The notes under the pieces: generated by a model
Seen by the model: the letters and a program-made list of their open reading frames with translations, nothing else
What the model was told of the DNA's origin: nothing
Databases searched by the model: none
Shown: in pieces, positions 26,142-35,698 of the stretch
How positions within the stretch are numbered: position 1 is the first letter of the stretch
How the letters are laid out: every line of letters starts with the position of its first letter
Origin: CAZFAP01 sp964516325
GTDB lineage: Bacteria > Auribacterota > JABMQX01
DNA length: 64,000 nucleotides
Direction: 5' to 3'
Assembly: GCA_964516325.1 (NCBI GenBank)
Contig: CAZFAP010000002.1
Coordinates: 1 to 64,000 of the forward strand
Position numbers and translations under genes: made by a program

Positions 26142-27605
26142 TCAAGGTTCGGGCTTCCGCAGGATGCCGCCTCCCATGGCGTCCCATTTCTCGACGACGC
26201 GTCCGGCAAGCCGTCCCATTTCCGCTTCGGCGCCGGAGGTTACATTGCGGTATCGGTCCGCGATTCGGCGGAGATGATCGAGACGTTCCCGATAAGCGGC
26301 GAGTTTCTCTTTTGGCCAATTCTGCCTTCTGGCTCGCTCCTGAAGGAACTGCGGCGTCAGCAGAGGCGAAGCCCAATACCAATCCCGCTCGAAAAACCAA
26401 CATTCGTGAAGCTGAAGGAGGTCCTCGACTTGCTGCTGCGCCCCTTCGTTTCCGAAGAATTCCTTTGCCGCGCGTTTCTTGAACTCGTCAAAAGGAAGGT
26501 CGGGATTGGCGACGAATTCCCTGTATGCCAGACGGTTCAAGCGGGGAAAGAGTTGGCCATATGGCATCTGCCCGTCGGGAAGGTGTTCGAGGCCGAAGGG
26601 CTTGAGGCGCTTGCCGACCCAGAACGGTTCTCCTCCCTCCGGGTGCGAAGCCACGAAATTGAACGCTTCCAGAGATGGCACATACCCGCTGACGCCCGCT
26701 TGACGTGCCTGGCGTGCCTGGTCCTGAATGCGACGCGGATTGCCGAGGGTCGGAGCGTCTCCCCAGGAGATGCTCGTCCGGGCGTTGCGTATCAGGTCGG
26801 GGTCAAGATGCGCGCTATGGGGAGTGAAGAACAGAGTCCAGCGCGGGTCAAAGGGCAGTTTGGCAGCCGTCACGTTGAACCCGGGGACTTTGCGGCCGGA
26901 GAAGTAATGCGGATAGACGGCGATCATCGCGTCGGGCTTCTTCTGCCAGACGTCCTGCGAAATCTTCTGCACGAACTGAAACTCGCGCTCGTAATAGCGC
27001 TCGCTGCATTGGGGACAGTAACAGATCGCGTAGTCGGAGGACTCGACGAGCAAGCCGTCCGCGTTCGGATAAAAGTCGAAAAACATCTCCCGCACGTATT
27101 CCAGCATGAATCGCTGCGACTCCGGCTGCGAAGGGCAGAGGTTATAGCCCCAACAATGAATGCCCGCGAGGTCCACGGGCTGGTTATCGGGCTTTCGCGC
27201 CTTCAGCTCCGGATGCTCCAGCGGATACTGGTTCGTGCCGTCGTAGGCAAACGGCGTGAAGCCAAGGAGAACTCGGATTCCCTTGGAGTGGGCGTAGTCA
27301 ATCAGCTCGCGAACAAAATCCTGCTGGACGTTCTTGTGGTCGGCGTTGTATCGCCAGGTGATAGGAAATTTCTTCGACGGGAAGGCGCCCGCAGTCCAGA
27401 GGATCAAGAGGTTTGCACGGTCTTCTGCGAGACAGTCCACCGCGTCCTTCCATTCCGAAAGCCCCATTGTGGGCATCCGCATGAAGGTGATGTAGTAGCC
27501 GCGCAGCCTGAATGGATCGTCCTCCCCCGGCGACTGATGAGCTACGAGAGTCAGCCAGACGAAACCCAGCACGATGAAAAAGTGACGGGATGTCCGACGC
27601 AGCAT
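26142..27605 (-). CDS. Exported barrel-type hydrolase-like protein, function unknown
   Basis: A 487-residue exported protein with signal RHFFIVLGFVWLTLVAHQSPG. The pattern LRGYYITFMRMPTMGLSEW, ANLLILWTAGAFP, YAHSKGIRVLLGFTPFAYDG, DGLLVESSDYAICYCPQC and PDAMIAVYPHYFSGRKVPG alternates strands and helices as in a (beta/alpha)8 glycoside hydrolase. Glu in VESSDY is a candidate acid or base, and CYCPQC is a possible metal or structural site also seen in barrel hydrolases that read HCYCPxC. I cannot place it in a numbered GH family. It is 127 bp upstream of oxidoreductase A on the same strand, so the two may share a transcript. Confidence 0.65.
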   Translation of the reverse strand: MLRRTSRHFFIVLGFVWLTLVAHQSPGEDDPFRLRGYYITFMRMPTMGLSEWKDAVDCLAEDRANLLILWTAGAFPSKKFPITWRYNADHKNVQQDFVRELIDYAHSKGIRVLLGFTPFAYDGTNQYPLEHPELKARKPDNQPVDLAGIHCWGYNLCPSQPESQRFMLEYVREMFFDFYPNADGLLVESSDYAICYCPQCSERYYEREFQFVQKISQDVWQKKPDAMIAVYPHYFSGRKVPGFNVTAAKLPFDPRWTLFFTPHSAHLDPDLIRNARTSISWGDAPTLGNPRRIQDQARQARQAGVSGYVPSLEAFNFVASHPEGGEPFWVGKRLKPFGLEHLPDGQMPYGQLFPRLNRLAYREFVANPDLPFDEFKKRAAKEFFGNEGAQQQVEDLLQLHECWFFERDWYWASPLLTPQFLQERARRQNWPKEKLAAYRERLDHLRRIADRYRNVTSGAEAEMGRLAGRVVEKWDAMGGGILRKPEP

Positions 27606-27956
27606 GGCTAAAGTCTAACTTCTCACGAGCCGCCGTACAAGGGGGAAACAGGACGACCCAGGGAGCTCCAGTCCTGGAGGAGCCTGTAAACACGGCATTT
27701 CGACATGGACATGAGGAGCACGGAGCGGATATTCTGAGGCGTGTTGTCAAGCTGGTGCTGAGCACAGCGAAAGATTGCCGTACCCCCTCAAGACGTGTGG
27801 GTTTCTGAGCGACGACACAGGCCAAAACGAAGAAAAGGAGGAAGAGCGGTTATTGGGCCATGGACGATATTTCGGGACGAAAGGTTAGAATCAAAGTGAA
27901 GTAGTAATGGCTCGGGTATTGCTCGACCTGTACTGCAACTGATGGAGGATCAGACG
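27606..27956. other. Divergent intergenic interval, nothing recognised
   Basis: Separates the minus-strand barrel hydrolase gene from the plus-strand oxidoreductase B. It should hold both promoters, but no good sigma70 pair was found. Confidence 0.4.
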
Positions 27957-29264
27957 ATGCGTTCTGAGAAAATCTCAAGACGGTCCTTTCTGAAGCAGAG
28001 CGCGACGGCCCTGACCGCGGCCGCTGCGGCGCCTTATATCATCGGGTCGGAGGTGCTCGGCGCCCAGGGCAGACCGGGCGCCAATGACCGCGTGATTATC
28101 GGCGTGATTGGAATAGGAAACCGGGCAAGGCAGCTCGCGAAGTTCGTGGCGAGCGACATCAAGGACGCTCAGATCGTGGCCATCTCGGATTGCTACATCA
28201 AGTGGATGGAGATGACGCTGGAGATGTGCAGGACGAAGTGGGCGGATTTCGTCAAAACGAAGTGGGCGACATATCAAGACTACCGGAAGATGCTCGATTC
28301 AGAGAAGCTGGACGCGGTGATCGTGGCTACGCCGGACCATGGTCGCGTGCTGCCGTGCATTCGCGCCTGCCAGGCTGGTTTGGACGTTTATGCCGAGAAG
28401 CCGTTGACATTGACCATCGCCGAAGGTCGCGTTCTGGTCAATGCGGTGCGGAAATACCGGCGAGTTTTCCAGGTCGGGTCACAGCAGCGTTCCATGGAGA
28501 TGAACCGCTTCGCCTGCGACCTCGTGCGAAGCGGGGGCATTGGCAAGATTAAATTCGTGCAGGGGATAAATTACCCGGGACCGAAGCGGTACGAGGGGCT
28601 TCTTGAAGAGCAAATCCCCGAGGGGGACGATTGGGATGTGTGGCAGGGGCAGACGCCTGCGCGTCCGTTCAATCGGGCGCTTCAGTTCGCCTGGATGCAG
28701 TGGCGGGACTACTCCGGCGGCGAGATGACGAATTGGGGAGCGCACGGCTGCGACCAGATTCAATGGGCGCTGGGGATGAGCGAGAGCGGACCCGTCGAGA
28801 TTTGGCCCGTCAGCCCCGGTCCCTCCGGCAAGGTTTCGATGCGCTATGCGAATGGGGTGGAAGTCCGTTACGAGATAGACAATGGACCCTGGGGCGGGGC
28901 AATCTTCCACGGCGAGAAATGCAAGATCGAAATAGACCGCAACAAGTTCACAACCGACCCGCCGGATTTCGTCAAGAACGCACCGGACGCGGCGGCGGCG
29001 AAAATATGGGAGGGTCCGGACTGGAACGCCCAGCAGCATATCCAGAACTGGATTGACTGCATCAAGACGCGCGAGAAGCCGGTCGCGGATGTGGAGATCG
29101 GACACCGCTCGATTAGCGTGTGCCACCTTGCGAATATCGCCCGTGAGATCGGGCGGAAGCTCCGCTGGGACCCGGAGAAAGAAATCTTCCCCGCCGACAA
29201 GGAGGCCAGTGCCTGCCTCGACCGGCCGAAACGCAAAGGATACGAGCTGCCGAATCCCGTGTGA
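27957..29264 (+). CDS. Tat-exported Gfo/Idh/MocA family oxidoreductase (B)
   Basis: The ATG at 27957 has GGAGG seven bases upstream and is preferred over the ATG at 27942. The Tat signal is SRRSFLKQSATALTAAAAAPYIIG. IIGVIGIGNRARQL is the dinucleotide site, AEKPL at about residues 146-150 holds the catalytic Lys, and MTNWGAHGCDQIQWAL the catalytic His (about 263). The C-terminal block VEIGHRSISVCHLANIAREI...WDPEKE is shared with the paralogue at 53187-54506, so these two form a second subgroup distinct from A and C. Substrate unknown; probably a pyranoside or cyclitol. Confidence 0.9.
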   Translation: MRSEKISRRSFLKQSATALTAAAAAPYIIGSEVLGAQGRPGANDRVIIGVIGIGNRARQLAKFVASDIKDAQIVAISDCYIKWMEMTLEMCRTKWADFVKTKWATYQDYRKMLDSEKLDAVIVATPDHGRVLPCIRACQAGLDVYAEKPLTLTIAEGRVLVNAVRKYRRVFQVGSQQRSMEMNRFACDLVRSGGIGKIKFVQGINYPGPKRYEGLLEEQIPEGDDWDVWQGQTPARPFNRALQFAWMQWRDYSGGEMTNWGAHGCDQIQWALGMSESGPVEIWPVSPGPSGKVSMRYANGVEVRYEIDNGPWGGAIFHGEKCKIEIDRNKFTTDPPDFVKNAPDAAAAKIWEGPDWNAQQHIQNWIDCIKTREKPVADVEIGHRSISVCHLANIAREIGRKLRWDPEKEIFPADKEASACLDRPKRKGYELPNPV

Positions 29265-29299
29265 TTGAGTTCACGACCGGGCAGCCTGCGCTCCGCACA

Positions 29300-29320
29300 G
29301 GGAAAGGCGGTGCCTTTCCC
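29300..29320. terminator. 9-bp hairpin between convergent oxidoreductase genes
   Basis: GGGAAAGGC (29300-29308), loop GGT, GCCTTTCCC (29312-29320). It lies between two convergent stops; no clear T-run on either side, so terminator function is only likely by position. Confidence 0.45.
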
Positions 29321-29329
29321 CGGTTTCGG

Positions 29330-30682
29330 TCACAACGTCCAGCCTTCTCGATACGGCGGATTGATGAACTGATTTGCCTCCGGGCAGTTGGTGAAGCGCA
29401 TCTTCTCGCTGTCCCATTCGAGCTTCTGGCCGAGCATCCTCGTGGCGATGATGCCGAGAAGCGCTAACTCCGTCAGCGGCCCGCCGTAGTCGAAATTCGA
29501 GCCTGCTCGTGCCTTGTTCTTTATGGCCTGGAGCCAATCCTGATGATGACCCTGCACGCGAGGGAGGGTTCTCTCTGGAGGCTTGTACGCCTGCATTTTT
29601 GCCTCGGGGATAATCTTCACGCCGCCGGCGCCGTGCGAGCCGTACATGATCTTCCCCTTATCGCCGATGACGATTGCGCCGGTGCCGGGCGCCTCTCGTC
29701 CCGGTTCCAGTTCCTCTGGACGGGGCAGTTTCTCGACGCCGTCGTACCACATCAACGTAACCGGTCCCCGCTTGCCGCGTGCTGGGAACTCAAACCTCAC
29801 TTTCGTGCCCCGTGGGAAGGTGTCCGCGTGCGTCTTGGGATCGTATCCCTGAGCCTCCGCCTGGACCGTAGCCGGAGACCTCAGGTCGAGCGCCCAGAAT
29901 ACCGGGTCAACGACGTGGCACACCCAATCGCCGAGGGCGCCGGTCCCAAAGGGCATCCAGCCCCGCCAACTACCGGGGAGGTATATGCGATGGTAAGGGC
30001 GATATTGGGCGGGACCGAGCCAGAGGTTCCAATCCAGTTCGGCGGGGACCTCGTGTTTTTCCTGAAGTCTCGGCAATTGATTGATCATGCAGTGAATGGC
30101 TCCGGAGACGGCGTGGACCTCCCGCACGTTGCCGATGGCCCCGTGCCAGATCCACTCACAGAACGTCCGGATATCGTCGAATGAATGTCCCTGGTTGCCC
30201 AGTTGCGTAATCACCTTGTGCTCGCGCCCGGCTTTCATTAGCTGGCGGACCTCATAGATCGAATGGGCCAGGGGCTTTTCGCAATAGACATGCTTTCCTC
30301 TCTTGATCGCCGCCATGCAGGCAACCGCATGGGTGTGGTCCGGGGTGGACACGACTACGGCGTCAATCTGCTTGTCCATCTCATCGAGCATTCTGCGGAA
30401 ATCCCGATATTGCTTGGCGTCGGGATGCTGCTTCAACGCCCTGCCGGCCCTTCGCACGTCCACATCGCACAAGGCAACAACATTCTCCCCCTGCTCGCGG
30501 ATGCCGTTCAGGTTATCTCCGCCTCGCCCGCCGGCGCCAACGAATGCGATGCTCAACTTATCGCTCGGCGCCGTTTCCCCCATACCGAGCACATGGCGGG
30601 GCACAACCGCAAATGCCGTCGCTGCGCCTGCCGCCCGCCGCAAAAACTCCCGCCTTGAAGTCTTTGTCACGTATTTTTCCAT
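29330..30682 (-). CDS. Tat-exported Gfo/Idh/MocA family oxidoreductase (C)
   Basis: A 450-residue exported oxidoreductase. CAGGAG precedes the ATG. Tat signal: SRREFLRRAAGAATAFAVVP. The dinucleotide site is IAFVGAGGRGGDN, the catalytic Lys lies in CEKPL (about 136) and the catalytic His in GTGALGDWVCHVVDP (about 256), here with the Asp retained. It resembles oxidoreductase A throughout, including SNFDYGGPLTELALLGIIATRM and the terminal YREGW. The gene is convergent with oxidoreductase B. A plausible minus-strand promoter (TTGCGA, 18 bp, GATATT) spans 30806-30777. Confidence 0.9.
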   Translation of the reverse strand: MEKYVTKTSRREFLRRAAGAATAFAVVPRHVLGMGETAPSDKLSIAFVGAGGRGGDNLNGIREQGENVVALCDVDVRRAGRALKQHPDAKQYRDFRRMLDEMDKQIDAVVVSTPDHTHAVACMAAIKRGKHVYCEKPLAHSIYEVRQLMKAGREHKVITQLGNQGHSFDDIRTFCEWIWHGAIGNVREVHAVSGAIHCMINQLPRLQEKHEVPAELDWNLWLGPAQYRPYHRIYLPGSWRGWMPFGTGALGDWVCHVVDPVFWALDLRSPATVQAEAQGYDPKTHADTFPRGTKVRFEFPARGKRGPVTLMWYDGVEKLPRPEELEPGREAPGTGAIVIGDKGKIMYGSHGAGGVKIIPEAKMQAYKPPERTLPRVQGHHQDWLQAIKNKARAGSNFDYGGPLTELALLGIIATRMLGQKLEWDSEKMRFTNCPEANQFINPPYREGWTL

Positions 30683-30776
30683 TGGACAATCTCCTGATGC
30701 TTGGGTGCGCTACCGGATACACGTGGTTCAACCCGCAGGCAGAGCTTCCGGGTCTTGTTGGCCTTGCAGGATACCA

Positions 30777-30806
30777 AATATCGCCGCTCATAACAAATAG
30801 TCGCAA
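30777..30806 (-). promoter_or_regulatory. Possible promoter of oxidoreductase C
   Basis: Minus strand TTGCGA (30806-30801), 18-bp spacer, GATATT (30782-30777); predicted start near 30770, about 88 bp before the ATG. Confidence 0.35.
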
Positions 30807-30973
30807 GACGGCGATAACTTGCACGTGCAGGCCGTGTTTGGCAGAGCAATAACGCCGCATGCTTGATTATCGGTGTCTGAACCGGTTGGCATGTCGTCCG
30901 AGGAATGCCTCAGGAAGAGAACGCAACGAACCGCAAGCAGCGGGGACGATGACCCGTCGAGAACAGTGGGCAA

Positions 30974-33235
30974 TCAAGTACCCCCCTTGACTCGCATGCG
31001 AATCCCGTAGAGCCCTTTGCTGGCGGTGATGAAGAGCGTGCCTCGGTCTTTCCCCCCGAAGCACACATTCGCCGTCCACGGTTCCGCAACGTCAATCTGC
31101 TCGATCTTATTCCCCTTGCTGTCGAAAACCGACACACCCCGGCCAGTCAGATACACGTTCCCCTCATTATCAATCGTCATGCCATCGGAGCCCATCTCGC
31201 AGAAGAGTTTCTTGTTCGATAGCGTGCCATCCTGCTTGATGTCGTAAACGTGGGTCTTCCTGGCTCCAATGTCTGCCACGTACAGCTTTTTGCCGTCGGC
31301 CGTCCCGATAATTCCATTCGGCTGAACGAGATCGCCAGCAATCCGCGACAGCATTTTGTGGTCCGGGGAAAGATAGTACACACACTGCCCTTCTTGCTCC
31401 ATCGGCCCACGCTTCCAGTACGGCCTCCTGTAAAGTGGATCGGTGAAGTATATCCCGCCATCCGGACGAACCCACAGGTCGTTCGGTCCATTGAGCAGCT
31501 TGCCCTTATAGTCTTTGACGAGAACGGTTACGTTCCCCGCCGGGGTGATGGACCATAATTCATTGTTCTCGTCGGCGCAGGCGAGCAGATTGCCGTTTTT
31601 GTCGAAGTACAGGCCGTTCGAGCGTCCGCAGGGCTGGAGGAAAGTCGAAAGCTCGCCATCCACGCTCCATTTCAGAATCCGGTCGTTCGGCTGGTCGGTG
31701 AAGAAAACGTTGCCTGTGGCGTCCACGGCCGGCCCTTCCGTGAACTCAAACCCGCCAGCGAGCTTCTCGACCTTTGCGCCGGGTGCGACCACGCTTTGCT
31801 TCTCGGCGATGCTCTGCCCTGTTACCGTTACCAGTTCGATTCCGCCGCCGGTTTTCAAATTGCGGGAGTATTTCTTCTCGCTCAGATTGTTCCAATGCTC
31901 GTGAACGCCAAGGCTCGGCAGCCTCTTGACATTGTTCGGATGGTCAGGGTCGTAGAATGTGCCGGAAGGAGGATTGTCGGCTGACGCTGCCTCGCGCAGA
32001 TAATCGTCCACTCCTTCTTTGCGCGAGTAATCGCTGTACTCCACATAGAGAAAATCGAAGCCGACCGAGTCTATGGCGACGGGGTCCTGCGAGGCGAAAA
32101 GGCTCGACGTCCAGTCGCCGTTGAAAGGAGAAGAGCTCCATTTCCTCGGTGCTTTATCTATCGGATGCACGCCTGAGTACAGTCCGTCAATCAGGTACAG
32201 CACCGTTTTCCCGCCGATGTGGGTATGCCCCATCAGATCCACCAAAGACCTGTATTTGCCCGTCCCACCGGAAAAACCGCTTGCGTGCATGTCGTAATAA
32301 CTCTTCTGGGCGGGCCACCTGACTAAGGAACCGTAGTGATTCTTGGCGCAGAGAGTCACGCCCGCGCCGGTGTGCGCCTTCAGGTTCGCCAGGTTAATCA
32401 AGTACTCGGCCTCGGCGAAGGAAGCGGGGACATAGTCCTGGAGGCATCCTTCCGGTCTGCAGCTCCAGTAGAGGGGAACCGAAGACGGTTTCATTTGGAT
32501 TCGACCGAATTTCCCGGCGTAATCCATGTACTGAACGCCAGGAAACTCCTTGTGCAGAATGTCGTAGTATTCGTTGGCAAAATACGCCAGGCTATCGCAG
32601 AGGGAGATGTCGGATTGCTTGACGCCAACGGTTTCGACGAGCTGCCGCAGTAAGGCCAAAATCATCTGCGGCGAGGTGTTCATATAATCCCTCTGGCTCT
32701 CCAGATTGTAATTATCCGGGTTGACGCCACCGCCTCGCCAGATGAACCCGACAAAGTTTACCTTGATGACGACCTTCTCACCCGGCTTGTAGCCGACATC
32801 GCCTTTGCCGCGTTTCTTGTTGATGTATTTGAAAAGCTTATCCCAGGCAGCGGCGTTACTGCCTTCACCTGTCAGGTCCTGAATCGCGCGGGACACCATT
32901 TGGCCCACCGCCGCCTGACTCGTATGATTGGCTTCCCACCAGTGCCCGTCGCCGGGGCCTTTCCAGTCGGTCGCGTCGGGATCATGCACCCAAACGACAC
33001 GACCGGGATTGATCCCCTGAGCAACTCCTACTGGTTGATTGGCGGGTTGCGATTCGGCCGACGCCGATCTGCCGCCGGAGGCGCTCATAGCCAGCCACAT
33101 AGCCCCAGCGGCCAGAGCCATGCATACCAGAGGCGCTAAAAATCGCCTCCGCGCAAGGTTGAACTCCCTCTTTCTAAGATGGTTGCCAGTGTTCGCGTAA
33201 ACTGACGATAGCAGTCTTTTTCTCGACGATCGCAT
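30974..33235 (-). CDS. Exported fusion of DUF362 domain and SMP-30/gluconolactonase propeller
   Basis: A 753-residue protein with two unrelated domains. GGAGG lies six bases before the ATG; a Tat-like signal LARRRFLAPLVCMALAAGAM follows. Residues about 70-450 match DUF362, a domain otherwise found near 4Fe-4S proteins (GEKVVIKVNFVG, SDISLCDSLAYFANEYYD, AEYLINLANLKAHTGAGVTLCAKNHYGSL, DPVAIDSVGFDFL). Residues about 475-753 form a six-blade propeller of the SMP-30/gluconolactonase family (FTEGPAVDATGNVFFTDQPN, NGLYFDKNGNLLACADENN, NGPNDLWVRPDGGIYFTDPLY, PNGIIGTADGKKLYVAD). The propeller's Glu and Asn/Asp metal ligands (TEGPA, NGPND) are present. A lactonase acting on sugar lactones would suit the oxidoreductases nearby. 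Confidence 0.83.
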   Translation of the reverse strand: MRSSRKRLLSSVYANTGNHLRKREFNLARRRFLAPLVCMALAAGAMWLAMSASGGRSASAESQPANQPVGVAQGINPGRVVWVHDPDATDWKGPGDGHWWEANHTSQAAVGQMVSRAIQDLTGEGSNAAAWDKLFKYINKKRGKGDVGYKPGEKVVIKVNFVGFIWRGGGVNPDNYNLESQRDYMNTSPQMILALLRQLVETVGVKQSDISLCDSLAYFANEYYDILHKEFPGVQYMDYAGKFGRIQMKPSSVPLYWSCRPEGCLQDYVPASFAEAEYLINLANLKAHTGAGVTLCAKNHYGSLVRWPAQKSYYDMHASGFSGGTGKYRSLVDLMGHTHIGGKTVLYLIDGLYSGVHPIDKAPRKWSSSPFNGDWTSSLFASQDPVAIDSVGFDFLYVEYSDYSRKEGVDDYLREAASADNPPSGTFYDPDHPNNVKRLPSLGVHEHWNNLSEKKYSRNLKTGGGIELVTVTGQSIAEKQSVVAPGAKVEKLAGGFEFTEGPAVDATGNVFFTDQPNDRILKWSVDGELSTFLQPCGRSNGLYFDKNGNLLACADENNELWSITPAGNVTVLVKDYKGKLLNGPNDLWVRPDGGIYFTDPLYRRPYWKRGPMEQEGQCVYYLSPDHKMLSRIAGDLVQPNGIIGTADGKKLYVADIGARKTHVYDIKQDGTLSNKKLFCEMGSDGMTIDNEGNVYLTGRGVSVFDSKGNKIEQIDVAEPWTANVCFGGKDRGTLFITASKGLYGIRMRVKGGT

Positions 33236-33483
33236 TTTTCGCCTCCACAGCCTTCGCCGCTATCTCTCGGCGGCCTTGATTTACAGCGCACAACGACTCA
33301 TTCTTTTCGTTGTCCCTCATTCCGAAGAGCGGACGTTAGCCTATCATTTTTCAGGTTATCCTGCAATCGCCTATCCTCCGAATTGGGATTTGCCTCGGTC
33401 GCTGCGATGGCCTTAAACTGACAGAAACATCGAAAACATTGGCAGCCTTTTGCAGTGAGTGGCACGCAAGGAGCGTGCGAATT

Positions 33484-35637
33484 ATGGCAAAGTATTGGTC
33501 TCTTTGTTTGAGTGCTGCGGTCTTCGTGCTGGTTTGGCATCTCCGCTCGGCGTTTCCCGGAGAAGCAGTCGAGATGAAGCCCTTCTGGATTGATTGGTCA
33601 AAAGCGCAAGAATCCGTGATTGACCTTTCATCATTTCTCGATGCTCCGGCGGGAAAGGATGGTTTCATCCGCGTCGAGAAGGACCATTTGGTTAAGCCCG
33701 ACGGACGACGGTTTTGCGTCTGGGGGGTCAACGTGTGTGGGCCGCACTGCTTCCCACCGAAGGAAGAGGCGCCCGCGATTGCCGCGGACCTGGCGCAATA
33801 CGGCGTCAACTGCGTCCGATTTCATCACATGGATTCCACCTGGGGCGGCATCTTCGATGCTGCCCGCGATGACACGCTCCGGCTCAGTTCGGAGAAGTTG
33901 GACCGTCTCGATTTCTTCGTCGCGCAGTTGAAGAAGCGGGGCATTTACTCGAACCTCAATCTGAACGTTTCGCGGGAGTACAAGAAGGGGGACGGCGTCC
34001 GCGAGTATGCCATCCTCGGATATGCCAAGGGAGCGACGTACTTCAACGAGCGGTTAATCGAGCTGCAAAAGGAATACGCCCGGCAACTTCTTACTCACTA
34101 CAATCCGTACACGCAATCCGAGTATCGGAACGAGCCAGCCGTCGGTGTCGTCGAGATGGTCAACGAGAATTCAGTGATAGAGGCGTGGGTCATGCATAGG
34201 CTGGTCGGCAAGGACGTCGAGAAGGGAGACGCGACCTGGGGACCGCTTCCTGTCTCGTACGCACAGGAGCTGACGGAGAAATACAACCAGTGGCTTGCGA
34301 GACGCTTCTCGCCGGAGCAGCTCAAACAACTTCGGGAAGGCGCCGGCATGAAAGAGGGGGAGCTCATACCGAGGTTGCAGCGACACGAATTTGCGAAGTC
34401 GCCGCGATTGAGATTTCACGCGGAAGCTGCGTTCCACATGGAGCTGGAAGAGCGCTTCTTCAAAGAGATGAAGAGGTTGTTGAAAGAAGAACTCGGAGTG
34501 AAATCGCTGCTGGTCGGAAGCGCGGACCACAATGACGGCATCAGCGGCTATCCCCACATCCGGGCGAACCTGCTGTTCGATATTGTTGACGGGCACGGAT
34601 ACTGGGAGCATCCGCGGTTCCAACCTTTTTGGATTCGGAATACCCCCATGGTGAATGACCCGTTTGATTCGACGGTCGTCCAGTTTGCGCGGACTCCCGT
34701 CGAGGGGCGACCGTTTACGATTTCCGAGACCAACCATCCCTTCCCGAACGAATACGTCTGCGAAGGAATCCCGATTCTGACGGCGTACGCGCTTTTCTAC
34801 GACTGGGACGGGATTTATTGGTTTGCCTATGGGCAGCCACGACTCACGTCGCAGGAAAGGAGGCCACTGCAGATTTTCGATTTCGGCAACGACCCGGTGA
34901 AAATGACGCAGCTCGCCGCGTGCGGGCTGATGTTTCATCGGCAGGACGTCCGCGAGGCCGAGAAGACCATCCTCCGAGCCTATTCACCCGACGACGTGAT
35001 CGAGAGCATTCGCTTGCCACAGGAAGAGCGTCCGTTCTTCACCCCGGGATTCGCACGCTCGACGCCCCTTGAGCATGCTACCCGCCTGACATTCGAGGGG
35101 AAGTCCACACTCCCGTTTCCGGAGCACACGTCGGGACCAGAGATTCGGTCCGATACCGGAGAGCTTGCGTGGTATCACGACCCGGACAAGAAGGGGCTTG
35201 TAACCATCGAGACCAACAGGACACAGGCTCTCATCGGGTTCGTCAAATACCGGGGAAAGGCTCTGCAAAATCTTTCCGTGCAGGTCAACAACGATTTCTG
35301 CGCCATCCTGTGCACTTCCCTCGACGGAGAGCCCATTCCGAAATCAAGTCGGCTGCTGTTGTCAGCGACGGCTCGCGTCGCCAACACGGGAATAGAGTGG
35401 GACGAGAAACGGCAGACGCTCCCGCAGTGGGGGACGTATCCGCCGACGATTGAGCCGGTAACCGGGACGGTGCTGCTGCGCGGCCTGGGCGACGCCAAGA
35501 ACATCGAGGTGCAGCCGCTCAGTATGGAAGGCCGAGTGCTGGAGCCAAAGGTCACGGCGGCACGCAAGGGTGACGAATGGCGCATCCCTGTCGGCGAGCC
35601 GACAACTCTCTGGTACCTGGTCAAGGTTGCGCGATAG
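33484..35637 (+). CDS. Exported GH5-like glycoside hydrolase
   Basis: The start at 33484 follows AAGGAG at ten bases; signal SLCLSAAVFVLVWHLRSAFPG. The protein (717 residues) opens with KPDGRRFCVWGVNVCGPHCFP, the typical entry to clan GH-A barrels, continuing YGVNCVRFHHMDS (strand 2) and VEMVNENSV, whose Glu228 after Asn is the expected acid/base. TISETNHPFPNE carries Glu415, the expected nucleophile. The barrel is followed by about 220 residues of beta-sandwich (FAYGQPRL... onward). Specificity cannot be read from the sequence. The next gene, a DUF4038 hydrolase, starts 61 bp later on the same strand, so the two probably work together. Confidence 0.83.
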   Translation: MAKYWSLCLSAAVFVLVWHLRSAFPGEAVEMKPFWIDWSKAQESVIDLSSFLDAPAGKDGFIRVEKDHLVKPDGRRFCVWGVNVCGPHCFPPKEEAPAIAADLAQYGVNCVRFHHMDSTWGGIFDAARDDTLRLSSEKLDRLDFFVAQLKKRGIYSNLNLNVSREYKKGDGVREYAILGYAKGATYFNERLIELQKEYARQLLTHYNPYTQSEYRNEPAVGVVEMVNENSVIEAWVMHRLVGKDVEKGDATWGPLPVSYAQELTEKYNQWLARRFSPEQLKQLREGAGMKEGELIPRLQRHEFAKSPRLRFHAEAAFHMELEERFFKEMKRLLKEELGVKSLLVGSADHNDGISGYPHIRANLLFDIVDGHGYWEHPRFQPFWIRNTPMVNDPFDSTVVQFARTPVEGRPFTISETNHPFPNEYVCEGIPILTAYALFYDWDGIYWFAYGQPRLTSQERRPLQIFDFGNDPVKMTQLAACGLMFHRQDVREAEKTILRAYSPDDVIESIRLPQEERPFFTPGFARSTPLEHATRLTFEGKSTLPFPEHTSGPEIRSDTGELAWYHDPDKKGLVTIETNRTQALIGFVKYRGKALQNLSVQVNNDFCAILCTSLDGEPIPKSSRLLLSATARVANTGIEWDEKRQTLPQWGTYPPTIEPVTGTVLLRGLGDAKNIEVQPLSMEGRVLEPKVTAARKGDEWRIPVGEPTTLWYLVKVAR

Positions 35638-35698
35638 GCGGGTGTCTCTCGTGCGAAGAACTTGAAACCCAATGAAGACCGGTAGGAGCTATTCGCAA

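Noticed and set aside
26001..27611. Long plus-strand frame (536 codons) opposite the barrel hydrolase gene
   Set aside because: Same cause; the minus-strand product has a signal peptide and barrel pattern.
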